NCBI GenBank assembly: GCA_027030485.1
Contig: JALVEY010000036.1
Span: 1 to 38,111 of the forward strand
Length of the DNA: 38,111 bases
Source of the DNA: Persephonella sp.
GTDB lineage: Bacteria; Aquificota; Aquificia; Aquificales; Hydrogenothermaceae
Direction of reading: 5' to 3'
Shown: piece after piece, positions 17,088-26,116 of the stretch
Numbering within the stretch: position 1 is the stretch's first letter
Layout of the letters: each line of letters begins with the position of its first letter
The notes under the pieces: generated by a model
Database searches by the model: none
Told to the model about the DNA's origin: nothing
What the model saw: the letters and a program-made list of their open reading frames with translations, nothing else
Program-made: the position numbers and the translations under genes

Positions 17088-18590
17088 TTGTCTCAAATAA
17101 AGATCTTTATTCATCTTTTAAGGGAATCTGTCAGGGATCTTCTACCTATTATACTGGTTATAGCAATCTTCCAGATTTTTATAATACAGGAGGTTCCCCA
17201 GAATATAATATCTATAGTATTAGGTCTTTCTATCGTTGCCTTTGGGCTTGCTGTTTTTATTCAGGGTCTTGAAACAGGTATATTCCCCCTTGGTGAAAAT
17301 CTTGCAAATGAGTTTGCTAAAAAAGGTTCTCTTTTCTGGCTTTTAATATTCTCCTTTCTAATTGGATTTTCAACTACTATAGCCGAACCTGCATTGATAG
17401 CTATAGCAGATAAAGCCTCTATTATATCAGGAGGAAAGATAGATGCTTTCTGGCTCAGATTTACCGTTGCTGTTTCCGTTGGATTTGCCATAGCTCTCGG
17501 GGTTTTAAGAATTATTTTGGGACACCCTATACACTGGTACATAATTTTTGGTTATGTAATAGTGGTTCTTATAACATTTTTTGCCCCTGCTGAGATAGTT
17601 GGGCTGGCATACGACAGCGGAGGAGTAACAACGTCAACCGTAACTGTGCCTCTGGTTACAGCGTTAGGTATAGGGCTTGCTTCAAGTATAAAAGGAAGAA
17701 ATCCGGTAATAGATGGGTTTGGACTCATTGCCTTTGCCTCTTTAACTCCAATGATATTTGTTCAGCTTTACGGTATGGTAGTTTATGCTTTTTTTCAGTC
17801 TCCTACCGTTATGGTAAAATCAGAACTTCCCATTTCAGAAATTACCTATTCTGAACATGAACCCCACTGGCTAACTGAGATTTTCCTTGATTTCATTGGT
17901 GTGGTTAAAGATATTGTTCCGATACTTACTGTAATATTTTTCTTCCAGCTTTTCGTAATCAAACGGTCAATACCCCATCCAAAAAAAATAGGAATAGGAA
18001 TAATCCTTGTTATCATAGGTCTTTACTCTTTTATAGTGGGACTTGACATGGGACTTTTTCCCCTTGGGGAAACGATGGCTTTACAACTTACAGAGATGAA
18101 AAATGTTTTTCTTATATACATGTTTGGATTTTTGATAGGATTTTCCACAACTATGGCTGAACCTGCTTTAATAGCAGTTGCGATGAAAGCAAAAGAAGTT
18201 AGTGGAGGAAGAATAAATGATTTTATCTTAAGGATTTTTGTTGCCTTGGGTGTTGCTATTGGTATAGCGCTTGGCTGCTATAGGATTGTGGAAGGAGATT
18301 CTATACACTACTATATTATTGTAGGCTATATACTGGTAATAGTTATGACCTACTTTGCTCCTAAGTACATAATTCCTATAGCTTATGATAGTGGTGGAGT
18401 CACTACATCAACTGTAACAGTTCCTCTTGTTGCTGCACTTGGGCTTGGTCTTGCAACAAATATTCCCCAAAGAGACCCTCTTATTGATGGGTTTGGACTT
18501 ATTGCCTTTGCCTCTTTATTCCCTATGATGACAGTTATGGGGTACGGAATAATAGCTGAGTATTTAATTAAAAAAACAAAGGAGGGATGA
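17088..18590 (+). CDS. DUF1538 membrane transporter, fused two-repeat form
   Basis: 500 residues and very hydrophobic, with about 12 or more membrane helices. It is an internal duplication: GFSTTxAEPALIA, [17 protein letters not shown] and [11 protein letters not shown] each occur once in the N half (residues of about 1-245) and once in the C half (about 265-500). The family is DUF1538. From memory, a two-subunit DUF1538 pair (UmpAB) from Halomonas was described as a Na+/H+ antiporter, and this gene would be the fused equivalent; the transport role here is inference. The start is TTG at 17088 after AGGGA. The stop overlaps the start region of the P-II-like gene, which suggests translational coupling. 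Confidence 0.85.
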   Translation: MSQIKIFIHLLRESVRDLLPIILVIAIFQIFIIQEVPQNIISIVLGLSIVAFGLAVFIQGLETGIFPLGENLANEFAKKGSLFWLLIFSFLIGFSTTIAEPALIAIADKASIISGGKIDAFWLRFTVAVSVGFAIALGVLRIILGHPIHWYIIFGYVIVVLITFFAPAEIVGLAYDSGGVTTSTVTVPLVTALGIGLASSIKGRNPVIDGFGLIAFASLTPMIFVQLYGMVVYAFFQSPTVMVKSELPISEITYSEHEPHWLTEIFLDFIGVVKDIVPILTVIFFFQLFVIKRSIPHPKKIGIGIILVIIGLYSFIVGLDMGLFPLGETMALQLTEMKNVFLIYMFGFLIGFSTTMAEPALIAVAMKAKEVSGGRINDFILRIFVALGVAIGIALGCYRIVEGDSIHYYIIVGYILVIVMTYFAPKYIIPIAYDSGGVTTSTVTVPLVAALGLGLATNIPQRDPLIDGFGLIAFASLFPMMTVMGYGIIAEYLIKKTKEG

Positions 18591-18592
18591 AG

Positions 18593-18940
18593 GTGAAGTT
18601 CTCTGTTCTTGTTGCGATAGTAAGTGAAGATTTAGAAGAAAAAGCTATTGAAACAGCAAGAAATGCAGGAGCAGGAGGGGTGACAATTCTTCACGGAACA
18701 GGAATAGGTCTAAAGGAAAAAAAGATTTTTTTTGGTCTTACCTATGAAGGTAGAGAAAGTATTTTGATATTTGTTCTTGAAAAAAAACTTGCCCTAAAAG
18801 TATTAAAAGCACTGAATAAAGAACTTGAACTTGAGAAGGAAGATAGGGGAATAGCATTTACATTTCCTTTAGAACATCTATCAGGAATTAACAGGGAAGA
18901 AGTTTTAAAGTTTCAAAAAGAATTAGAGGAAGAAATTTAG
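18593..18940 (+). CDS. P-II-like signalling protein, linked to the DUF1538 transporter
   Basis: About 115 residues with a P-II-type ferredoxin-like fold: a FSVLVAIVSEDLEEKAI strand-helix, then the diagnostic ARNAGAGGVTILHGTG loop. The T-loop region (GLKEKKIFFGLTYEGRES) lacks the GlnB uridylylation-site sequence, and the GlnB nucleotide loop (TGxxGDGK) is replaced by a KEDRGIAFTFPLE segment. It is therefore not a classical nitrogen regulator. It probably binds a nucleotide and controls the neighbouring transporter, by analogy with AmtB/GlnK and SbtA/SbtB. GGAGGG at 18581-18586 directly touches an ATG at 18587 but sits at normal spacing from the in-frame GTG at 18593, which I prefer. Confidence 0.8.
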   Translation: MKFSVLVAIVSEDLEEKAIETARNAGAGGVTILHGTGIGLKEKKIFFGLTYEGRESILIFVLEKKLALKVLKALNKELELEKEDRGIAFTFPLEHLSGINREEVLKFQKELEEEI

Positions 18941-18952
18941 GGGGTGTTTTTA

Positions 18953-19342
18953 ATGATTGTAAGGGATATAATGAGCAGAAGTGTTCATCTTGTTCAACCT
19001 ACAGCGACCTTGAAAGAAGCTCTCAAAATGATGAAAGAAAGGGATGTTAAGGCTCTAATTGTTGATAAACAACATCCTCACGATGCCTATGGGATAATTA
19101 CTTATACCAGTATTCTCAAAGCTATTTACATGGAGGAAGGAGATATAGATCTTCTTAACGTTTATGATGTTGCTGTAAAGCCTGCAATAACAATTTCAGG
19201 AGAAATAGACATTAAATATGCGGCTAAAATGATGGTGAATTTTAATATTAAAAGGCTTCCTGTTGTGGAAAACAACGAGATAAAAGGAATAATATCAATG
19301 ACTGATATAATAGAATCACTTTTTAAAGAGATAGGAGAATAA
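18953..19342 (+). CDS. CBS-domain pair protein
   Basis: 129 residues consisting only of two CBS domains: VRDIMSRSVHLVQPTATLKE through about residue 65, then AVKPAITISGEIDIKYA with IKRLPVVENNEIKGIIS and TDIIESL. Such pairs bind adenosine nucleotides and regulate transporters or enzymes. It lies 12 bases after the P-II-like gene and 6 bases before lolC/E. An upstream GTG at 18944 is in frame, but an AGGGGGTG binding site overlaps it and is well spaced from the ATG at 18953. It is likely the second sensor of the transporter module. Confidence 0.85.
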   Translation: MIVRDIMSRSVHLVQPTATLKEALKMMKERDVKALIVDKQHPHDAYGIITYTSILKAIYMEEGDIDLLNVYDVAVKPAITISGEIDIKYAAKMMVNFNIKRLPVVENNEIKGIISMTDIIESLFKEIGE

Positions 19343-19348
19343 TAAAGA

Positions 19349-20560
19349 ATGCCTCTATATATAAAAATCGCTCTGAGACATCTTTTTTCTTTAAGGTCTA
19401 AGGCTCTATCATTTATGACCGTTATATCTTTCGTAGGTATTACAGTTGGGGTTTCAGCTCTTTTGATAACCCTTGCTGTAATGAGCGGTTTCCAGTGGGG
19501 ATTGAAAGAAAAAATTCTGGAAACATCTCCCCATATCGTTATTTTTAAGATGACAGGACCTTTTATAGAGTACAAATCTCTTTATGAATATTTCTCCAGT
19601 ATAAAAGATATACAGGATTACCAGCCTTTTATTTATTCACAGGCTCTTGCATCAAAAGGGGCAAATGTTAAATCTGTAAATATCAGAGGGGTTGATCCTG
19701 AAAAGGATAAAAAAATAATGAAAGTAAACCAAAAAATAATAGCAGGAAATTATGATGATCTAAAAAAAGAAAACCATGTTCTTGTAGGAAAAGATGTTGC
19801 AGTTTTCCTTGATGTCTGGGTTGGAGACTCTTTCAGAATAATGTCCCCTTTTGGTAGAAAAACGCCGCTTGGTTATCTTCCAAAGATCAAAAAGGTTTAT
19901 GTTGCAGGAATTGTTGATTTTGGTATGTATGAGTATGATTCAACATATATTCAGATGAAATTAGAAGAATCCCAAAAGTTTTTTGATATGAAGGGAGCGG
20001 TTACAGGAATTCAGATAAGACTTAAAGATCCCTACAGGGCAAATGTAGTAAAAAAACAGCTTGAAAAGTATATATCTTACCCATACCTTGTCCGAACATG
20101 GATGGATCTAAACAAAAGTCTTTTTCAGGCTCTTCAGCTTGAAAAACTTGCCATGTTCTTGGTAATTGCTCTTATAGTTCTTGTAGCATCATTTAATGTT
20201 TCAAGCCTTCTGATAACAAAGGCGAGGGAAAAAAGAAAAGATATTGCGATACTCAAAACAATAGGAGCAGACAATGGTTTTATACTAAAAACATTTTTAT
20301 GGCAGGGTATGCTTATAGGAATATCAGGAACGATTTTTGGAACACTTTTAGGTTATACTGTTATATATTTTGCAGACACTTATCAACTTGTGAAACTTAA
20401 TCCTGAAGTCTATATGATAGATTACCTTCCCCTGAAAACATCAATTTTTGATATAGGATCTGTATTTGTTTCTTCCCTTGGAATATGTTTCCTGTCTTCC
20501 ATCCTCCCAGCGTATTTTGCCTCAAGAGACATTCCTGCAGAGGTTTTAAGGTATGAATAA
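19349..20560 (+). CDS. lolC: LolC/LolE family lipoprotein-releasing ABC permease
   Basis: 403 residues: an N-terminal helix (about 20-45), a large periplasmic domain (about 50-260), then three C-terminal helices in the FtsX/MacB-like order. ALRHLFSLRSKALSFMTVIS at the N-terminus and ITKAREKRKDIAILKTIGA after the second helix are typical of LolC/E. With LolD it extracts outer-membrane lipoproteins from the inner membrane. Only one permease gene is present here, so it may act as a homodimer unless a second lies elsewhere. Its stop overlaps the lolD start by 8 bases. Confidence 0.92.
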   Translation: MPLYIKIALRHLFSLRSKALSFMTVISFVGITVGVSALLITLAVMSGFQWGLKEKILETSPHIVIFKMTGPFIEYKSLYEYFSSIKDIQDYQPFIYSQALASKGANVKSVNIRGVDPEKDKKIMKVNQKIIAGNYDDLKKENHVLVGKDVAVFLDVWVGDSFRIMSPFGRKTPLGYLPKIKKVYVAGIVDFGMYEYDSTYIQMKLEESQKFFDMKGAVTGIQIRLKDPYRANVVKKQLEKYISYPYLVRTWMDLNKSLFQALQLEKLAMFLVIALIVLVASFNVSSLLITKAREKRKDIAILKTIGADNGFILKTFLWQGMLIGISGTIFGTLLGYTVIYFADTYQLVKLNPEVYMIDYLPLKTSIFDIGSVFVSSLGICFLSSILPAYFASRDIPAEVLRYE

Positions 20561-21221
20561 CATTATTCAGACGGAAAATCTGGGAAAAAAATACTTTCTC
20601 GACGGCACATATATAGAAGCGATAAAAGAAATAAACTTAACCGTTAAAGAAGGAGAAATGGTTGCTCTTATGGGTCCTTCAGGCTCCGGAAAAAGTACAC
20701 TTCTTCATATACTTGGAGGAATAGATATTCCTACAGAAGGAAAAGTTTTTATCAAAAATCAGGATATTTTTTCACTTTCAGAAAAAAAACTTGCCAGATT
20801 TAGGAATGTACACATAGGCTTTGTCTTTCAGTTTCATTACCTTCTTCCAGAGTTTACAGCACTTGAAAATGTTATGATGCCTGCTCAAATTTATAATAAA
20901 AGTGGAGCAAGGAAAAAAGCTGAAGACATACTAATAAGATTGGGACTTAAAAATAGGCTAAATCACAAACCTTCACAGATGTCAGGTGGAGAGCAGCAAA
21001 GGGTTGCAATTGCAAGGGCGGTTGTAAATAATCCATCGGTTCTTCTGGCAGACGAACCTACAGGAAATCTTGATAGCTATAACACACATCTTGTAATAGA
21101 ACTACTGAGAGAGCTTAATAAAAAAAATAATGTGACTATGGTCATTGCCACCCACGACAGAGAAGTGGCAGAATATTGTGATAGGATAGTTTTTCTACGG
21201 GATGGAAGACTCCAGACTTGA
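20553..21221 (+). CDS. lolD: Lipoprotein-releasing ABC transporter ATP-binding protein
   Basis: 222 residues and a complete ABC ATPase: Walker A GPSGSGKST, Q-loop region FVFQFHYLLPEFTALENVMM, signature SGGEQQRVAIARA, Walker B LLADEPTGNLD and H-loop IATHDRE. The FxYHLLPEFTALENV-like stretch is characteristic of LolD. It powers the permease encoded just upstream, whose 3' end overlaps this gene, so the two are translationally coupled. Confidence 0.95.
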   Translation: MNNIIQTENLGKKYFLDGTYIEAIKEINLTVKEGEMVALMGPSGSGKSTLLHILGGIDIPTEGKVFIKNQDIFSLSEKKLARFRNVHIGFVFQFHYLLPEFTALENVMMPAQIYNKSGARKKAEDILIRLGLKNRLNHKPSQMSGGEQQRVAIARAVVNNPSVLLADEPTGNLDSYNTHLVIELLRELNKKNNVTMVIATHDREVAEYCDRIVFLRDGRLQT

Positions 21222-21244
21222 AAAATATATTTTGTGTATATATT
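21218..21244 (+). promoter_or_regulatory. Possible internal promoter for clpC and the envelope genes
   Basis: TTGAAA (21218-21223, overlapping the lolD stop) and TATATT (21239-21244) are separated by 15 bases, slightly short of optimal. The 64 bases between lolD and clpC are the widest gap in this plus-strand run upstream of rpsO, which fits an internal start. Confidence 0.35.
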
Positions 21245-21285
21245 TAAAGGGCTAAACCGAAAAAGAAAAAAAGAGGTGTTTAGAT

Positions 21286-23739
21286 ATGTTTGAGAAGTTT
21301 ACAGAAAGAGCACGAAAAGTAATACTTAATGCAAGAGAAAAAGCTTTAGAATACAGAAGTAATTATCTGGGAAGTGAACATCTTCTTCTTTCTCTTCTGG
21401 AAGAAGAAGACATACCTGTTCTTGTTCTGTCAAGATTTGGTTTAACAATTGATAAAGTTAAAAGAACTCTTACCTCCCAGATGGTTCATGGCAGTCATTC
21501 AGGGGAGGTTCTTTTTGCCCCTGACGCAAAAAGAGTTCTTGAGTTTGCAGTGGAAGAAGCGAGAATACTCCACCACCAGTTTGTAGGACCTGAACACCTG
21601 CTTATAGGTGTTGTAAGAGAAAAAACAGGTTTGGGAGGTAGAGTTTTAAGGGGATTTGGTATAGACGAGTACTCCATCAGAAAGGAGATACTCCAGATCC
21701 TTGGAGAAATACCGCCTCAGGAGCAGGTAAAACAGGTTCCAACACCAAACATAGACAGATTTTCCAGAGATTTAACAGCTTTAGCAAGAGAAGGTAAGCT
21801 TGATCCTGTTATAGGCAGAGACAGGGAAATAGACAGGGTTATCCAGATTCTCTCAAGAAGGAGGAAAAATAATCCGGTTCTTATAGGAGAGCCTGGAGTA
21901 GGAAAAACATCAATAGTTGAAGGTCTTGCCCAGAGGATAGCAAACAAAGAAGTACCTGAACCACTCCAGTCGAAAAGGATAGTAGCCCTTGATCTTGCTG
22001 CTCTTGTTGCTGGAACAAAGTATAGAGGTCAGTTTGAAGAAAGGCTTAAAAATATCCTTAAAGAACTGGAAAAAGCACCTTATATCATCCTGTTTATAGA
22101 TGAACTTCACACACTTGTTGGAGCTGGGGCAGCAGAAGGATCTATAGATGCATCAAATATGTTAAAACCTGCCCTTGCAAGGGGAGAAATTCAGGTTATT
22201 GGTGCAACAACAATAGATGAGTACAGGAAGTATATAGAAAAAGATGGAGCTCTGGAAAGGAGATTTCAACCTGTTTTAGTAGAACCTCCAACTCCGGAAG
22301 ATACCATAAAAATACTTCTTGGTCTTAAGAAAAAGTTTGAAGAGTTCCATGAGGTTGAATACACAAAATCTGCTATAGAAAAAGCTGTAGATTACTCGGT
22401 TAAATACATAACAGACAGACAGCTTCCTGATAAGGCTATTGATCTGATTGATGAAGCGGGAGCATGGGTCAGAATAAGAGAGATGGCTCTTCCCCCAAAA
22501 CTTAAAAAAATAGAAGAAAGGATAAAGAAAATAGAGGAAGAAAAAGCAATAGCTGCAAAAGAACAGGATTACGAAAAAGCAGCAAAGCTTAGAGATGAAG
22601 AACTTAAGCTCAGAGCAAAGTTTGAGACATTAAAAGCTGAATGGAAAGAAAAGAAGAAAGTAAAAAAACCAAAGGTAAAAGATGACGATATAGCTCTGGT
22701 TGTTGCAAAATGGACAGGAATTCCTGTTGCAAGGCTTACAGAAACACAAGCAGAGAAACTTCTCCATATTGAGGAAGAACTTCACAAAAGGGTAGTTGAT
22801 CAGAACGAGGCCATAGAAGCTATATCAAAGGCTATAAGAAGAAACAGCGTTGGTCTAAAGGGAACTCACAGACCTATAGGAGTATTCATGTTTCTCGGAC
22901 CAACAGGAGTTGGAAAAACAGAAACAGCTAAAGCCCTTGCCGAATATCTCTTCGGAACAGAAGACGCTCTTATAAGATTTGATATGTCTGAATATATGGA
23001 AAAACATACAGTTTCAAGGCTTGTAGGTGCACCTCCAGGATATGTAGGTTATGAAGAGGGCGGACAGCTTACTGAGGCTGTCAGAAGAAGACCTTACTCT
23101 GTTATACTGTTTGATGAGATAGAGAAAGCACATCCGGATGTTTTCAATATATTCCTTCAGATATTTGATGACGGTAGATTAACAGATTCTTTTGGTAGAG
23201 TGGTAGATTTCAGCAATACGATAATAATTATGACATCAAATCTTGGTGCAAGGCTTATCCTTGAATCAGAAAGTCTTGGTTTTGAAAAAAAAGCTGGAAT
23301 GCTTGAATATGAAGAAATGAAGAAAAATGTTCTACAACAGGTAAGAAAACATTTCAGTCCGGAATTCTTAAACAGACTTGATGAGATCATAGTGTTTAAA
23401 CCATTGGACAAAGAAGTAATGAAAGGTATAATTGATATACAACTTAAAGAGATAAATAAAAGGCTGAAAGAATGGGGAATAACTGTAAAACTTTCAAGGA
23501 AGTTCGTAGACTATCTTATAGACAAAGAATTCAAACCAGAGTTTGGTGCAAGGTCTATAAAGAGAGCTTTACAATCTCTTGTGGAGGATCTGCTTGCAGA
23601 AGAGATACTGAAAGGGAAATTACCTCCAGGATCTACAGCAGAAGTTATTATCAAAAAAGATGGATCAATTGGTATAAAGGTGAAAAAACCAAAAGCGAAA
23701 GCCTCAAAGAAAAAAGTCAAAGAAGTAGCAACAACTTGA
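21286..23739 (+). CDS. clpC: ClpC-type AAA+ unfoldase, ATPase of the ClpCP protease
   Basis: 817 residues. The order is an N-terminal ClpN repeat domain (about 1-145), the first AAA+ module with Walker A GEPGVGKTS, a UVR-like middle region (EQDYEKAAKLRDEEL), the second AAA+ module with GPTGVGKTET and FDEIEKAHPDVF, and a C-terminal D2-small domain. The UVR segment and length separate it from ClpA and ClpB. A ClpP-docking loop with LGF (ESLGFEKK) is present, so it should feed ClpP. The last 20 residues are a Lys-rich tail. It sits between lolD and bamA. Confidence 0.94.
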   Translation: MFEKFTERARKVILNAREKALEYRSNYLGSEHLLLSLLEEEDIPVLVLSRFGLTIDKVKRTLTSQMVHGSHSGEVLFAPDAKRVLEFAVEEARILHHQFVGPEHLLIGVVREKTGLGGRVLRGFGIDEYSIRKEILQILGEIPPQEQVKQVPTPNIDRFSRDLTALAREGKLDPVIGRDREIDRVIQILSRRRKNNPVLIGEPGVGKTSIVEGLAQRIANKEVPEPLQSKRIVALDLAALVAGTKYRGQFEERLKNILKELEKAPYIILFIDELHTLVGAGAAEGSIDASNMLKPALARGEIQVIGATTIDEYRKYIEKDGALERRFQPVLVEPPTPEDTIKILLGLKKKFEEFHEVEYTKSAIEKAVDYSVKYITDRQLPDKAIDLIDEAGAWVRIREMALPPKLKKIEERIKKIEEEKAIAAKEQDYEKAAKLRDEELKLRAKFETLKAEWKEKKKVKKPKVKDDDIALVVAKWTGIPVARLTETQAEKLLHIEEELHKRVVDQNEAIEAISKAIRRNSVGLKGTHRPIGVFMFLGPTGVGKTETAKALAEYLFGTEDALIRFDMSEYMEKHTVSRLVGAPPGYVGYEEGGQLTEAVRRRPYSVILFDEIEKAHPDVFNIFLQIFDDGRLTDSFGRVVDFSNTIIIMTSNLGARLILESESLGFEKKAGMLEYEEMKKNVLQQVRKHFSPEFLNRLDEIIVFKPLDKEVMKGIIDIQLKEINKRLKEWGITVKLSRKFVDYLIDKEFKPEFGARSIKRALQSLVEDLLAEEILKGKLPPGSTAEVIIKKDGSIGIKVKKPKAKASKKKVKEVATT

Positions 23740-26102
23740 TAAACATCTTAGGGGGGATTATCCCCTTTTTATTTTTGTTTTTCTTCATTTTTTTAGCACC
23801 GGCCAAATCACAGGAAACACCACAGTTAAAACCTGGAAAAATATCAGAAGAAGTTAAAAAAGTTTACAGATTAAGAAAGATAGAGATAAAAGGTTTAAAA
23901 TACGTTAGCCCCCAACTTATATATCCTCTTATTCCGCTGGGAAAAGGAGCTGTAGTAAGTAGAGATAATATTGTCAACATACTAAGGGATCTTTATAAGC
24001 TTGGATATTTCCGAGACATAGAAACATACACAAGATACACAGAAAACGGTATAGATCTGATATTTGTTTTTAAAGAGCTTCCTGTTGTACAGAAGATTGA
24101 GTTTGAAGGAAATGAAGAGCTGTCGGATGAAGATCTTATGCAGGTTTTAGGTATTCAGACAAAGGAAAGACTTGAGTCAGGAGGAGCAATTCCTTTCTCA
24201 ACCATAGGACCAGAGCTTGCAGAAAAGATGGCATCCATCAAAAAAGGTCTTGGTAGAGTTTTTTCCCTTGATGAGATAAATAGAATGGTGAAAGCAATAA
24301 AAGAAAAATACGAAAAGGAAGGTTTTTACAACACCAAAATAACCTATTATTTTAAAGGAAATACACTTGTTTTTAAAATAGATGAAGGTAAAAGAGCCTA
24401 TGTAAAAGAGATAAAGATAATCGGTAACAAACAGTTAGATGAAGATGAAATAGAAGATGTTATGGAAACAAAAGAAAGATGTATATGGAAGCTCAGATTT
24501 AATCCAAGACTTAAAAAAGATGTTCTTCTTGAAGATATTGAAAGAATTAGAGAGTTGTACATAAAAAAAGGGTTTTTTGAAGTTCAGGTAGATAAACCAG
24601 ATATACAGTTGAAAAATGGTGAAGAGTATTATATAACGATCAGGATAAAAGAAGGTCCAAGATATAGACTTTCAGGTGTGGAGTTTAAAAACAACAGGTA
24701 TTACACAGATGATGAGATCATAAGAAGATTTAAAAAAGACCTTAAGATCGGTAGCTATTATAATGGAGAGATTATAGAGAGATTAAAGAAAGAAATTCTT
24801 GATAAGTACACAGAGCTTGGATTTATATTCACAATGATTTATGTAGAAAAACTGCTTGACAAAGGTAAGAAAACTGTCAAAGTTGTCTATGATATACAAC
24901 CGGGAGAGATATTTTATGTTGATAAGATAGATATATCAGGTAATTATGAATCAAGGGATTACGTTATCAGGAGGGAGTTAAGGTTTGCCCCTGGAGATCT
25001 TTTTAAAAGGCAGGATTTATTAAGGTCCCAATCAAGACTTTATTCTCTTGGTTTTTACGATATGATAGGTTTTGATCCCCATGTTAAGGAAGAAGGTAAA
25101 TTAGATGTTGATGTAAAAGTTCAAGAAAGATTTACAGGTCAGATTTCAATAGGAGCTGGCTACAGCCAGCTTACAGGTCTGTCCTTTTTCCTATCTTTAA
25201 GAAAAGGAAACTTCTTAGGAACCGGTGATACCGCAGGAATATCTTTTACGGTGGGTTCAACATACAGAAATAACCAGATCTCATATCTACATAGATGGGC
25301 TTTTTACAAACCGGTGAACCTTGGTTTTAGTCTTTATGACAGATATGTTGATTACACTACATTTGTTTCTGTTAAGCAGGGTTTTTCACCTACACTTTCT
25401 TGGGAGTTATCAGAATACTGGAGAGTAGGAACGGGGATAACATTTGAAAAGGGTAAGTACAAAGATATAACAGAAGATGCCCCTCAGAGAATAAAAGATC
25501 AGGCAGGATCATACAGCCTCGTTTCAACATTTCTTAATTTTACAAGATCAGATGTTGATAACCCAATACTTCCAACAAGGGGAAGCAACTTCAGCATAAC
25601 ATTTAAAGTAGGTTATGGGACGAGGGGCTTTTACAAAACACACTTCAGCTATTCAAAATTTGTACCCGACAAACTCTTTTATACAGACTGGGTTTTGTCC
25701 TTTAAAGGGAGATACGGTGTAGTAGAAAAGATGACTGATAAAATACCTCTTGATGAGTACTTCTTCGTAGGTGGTGATTTTTCCATAAGGGGATTTGATT
25801 ACGGGATGGCAGGACCTTATGACCAGAATAAAGATCCGATAGGTTCAAAACAGCAAATAGTTTTTAATCTTCAGGCTTCACACCCTATTGCACAAAGATT
25901 TTTATGGGGATATGTATTTACAGATATGGGAAAAGGTTATAATTCAGGAAGTCCATTTAAAGATATGTTTTACTCAGTTGGAGCTGGTTTAAAGATAGTA
26001 ACACCTATGGCACCTATTGATATATACTACGGTAAGGTTTTGAACCCCCCTGAAGGTGTAGGAGCTTCAAGAATAGGTTTCGTTCTTGGAACATTCTTTT
26101 AA
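23736..26102 (+). CDS. bamA: BamA (Omp85) outer-membrane beta-barrel assembly protein
   Basis: About 788 residues: a signal sequence ending near LAPAKSQ, five POTRA domains (about residues 40-410, e.g. IEIKGLKYVSPQLIYPLI and KEIKIIGNKQLDEDEIEDVM), then an Omp85 barrel with the conserved DEYFFVGGDFSIRGFDYG region and a terminal Phe. It inserts outer-membrane proteins. The 5' end is awkward: the frame stays open far back into clpC, but no ATG or GTG fits. I chose the TTG at 23736, which overlaps the clpC stop (TTGA). The following codons contain a terminator-like hairpin, so the exact start is uncertain. ompH and lpxD follow directly. Confidence 0.93.
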   Translation: MINILGGIIPFLFLFFFIFLAPAKSQETPQLKPGKISEEVKKVYRLRKIEIKGLKYVSPQLIYPLIPLGKGAVVSRDNIVNILRDLYKLGYFRDIETYTRYTENGIDLIFVFKELPVVQKIEFEGNEELSDEDLMQVLGIQTKERLESGGAIPFSTIGPELAEKMASIKKGLGRVFSLDEINRMVKAIKEKYEKEGFYNTKITYYFKGNTLVFKIDEGKRAYVKEIKIIGNKQLDEDEIEDVMETKERCIWKLRFNPRLKKDVLLEDIERIRELYIKKGFFEVQVDKPDIQLKNGEEYYITIRIKEGPRYRLSGVEFKNNRYYTDDEIIRRFKKDLKIGSYYNGEIIERLKKEILDKYTELGFIFTMIYVEKLLDKGKKTVKVVYDIQPGEIFYVDKIDISGNYESRDYVIRRELRFAPGDLFKRQDLLRSQSRLYSLGFYDMIGFDPHVKEEGKLDVDVKVQERFTGQISIGAGYSQLTGLSFFLSLRKGNFLGTGDTAGISFTVGSTYRNNQISYLHRWAFYKPVNLGFSLYDRYVDYTTFVSVKQGFSPTLSWELSEYWRVGTGITFEKGKYKDITEDAPQRIKDQAGSYSLVSTFLNFTRSDVDNPILPTRGSNFSITFKVGYGTRGFYKTHFSYSKFVPDKLFYTDWVLSFKGRYGVVEKMTDKIPLDEYFFVGGDFSIRGFDYGMAGPYDQNKDPIGSKQQIVFNLQASHPIAQRFLWGYVFTDMGKGYNSGSPFKDMFYSVGAGLKIVTPMAPIDIYYGKVLNPPEGVGASRIGFVLGTFF
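23751..23777 (+). terminator. Terminator-like hairpin at the start of bamA
   Basis: GGGGA (23753-23757), loop TTA and TCCCC (23761-23765) form a 5-bp stem, extendable by two G-U pairs, followed by TTTTTATTTTTG. It has the shape of an intrinsic terminator 12 bases after the clpC stop, yet lies within the predicted signal-peptide codons of bamA. It may attenuate transcription into bamA, or coding pressure may have produced it by chance. Confidence 0.45.
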
Positions 26103-26116
26103 AAAGGAGGTAAATG

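Noticed and set aside
18587-18592. ATG at 18587 as the start of the P-II-like gene
   Set aside because: The GGAGGG directly abuts it with no spacing, whereas the in-frame GTG at 18593 is at normal distance. The choice is uncertain and affects only two residues.
23472-23735. Extension of the bamA frame 264 bases back into clpC, beginning at an ATG at 23472
   Set aside because: It overlaps the well-conserved C-terminal part of clpC and would put a long charged segment in front of the signal sequence. It is a shadow frame.
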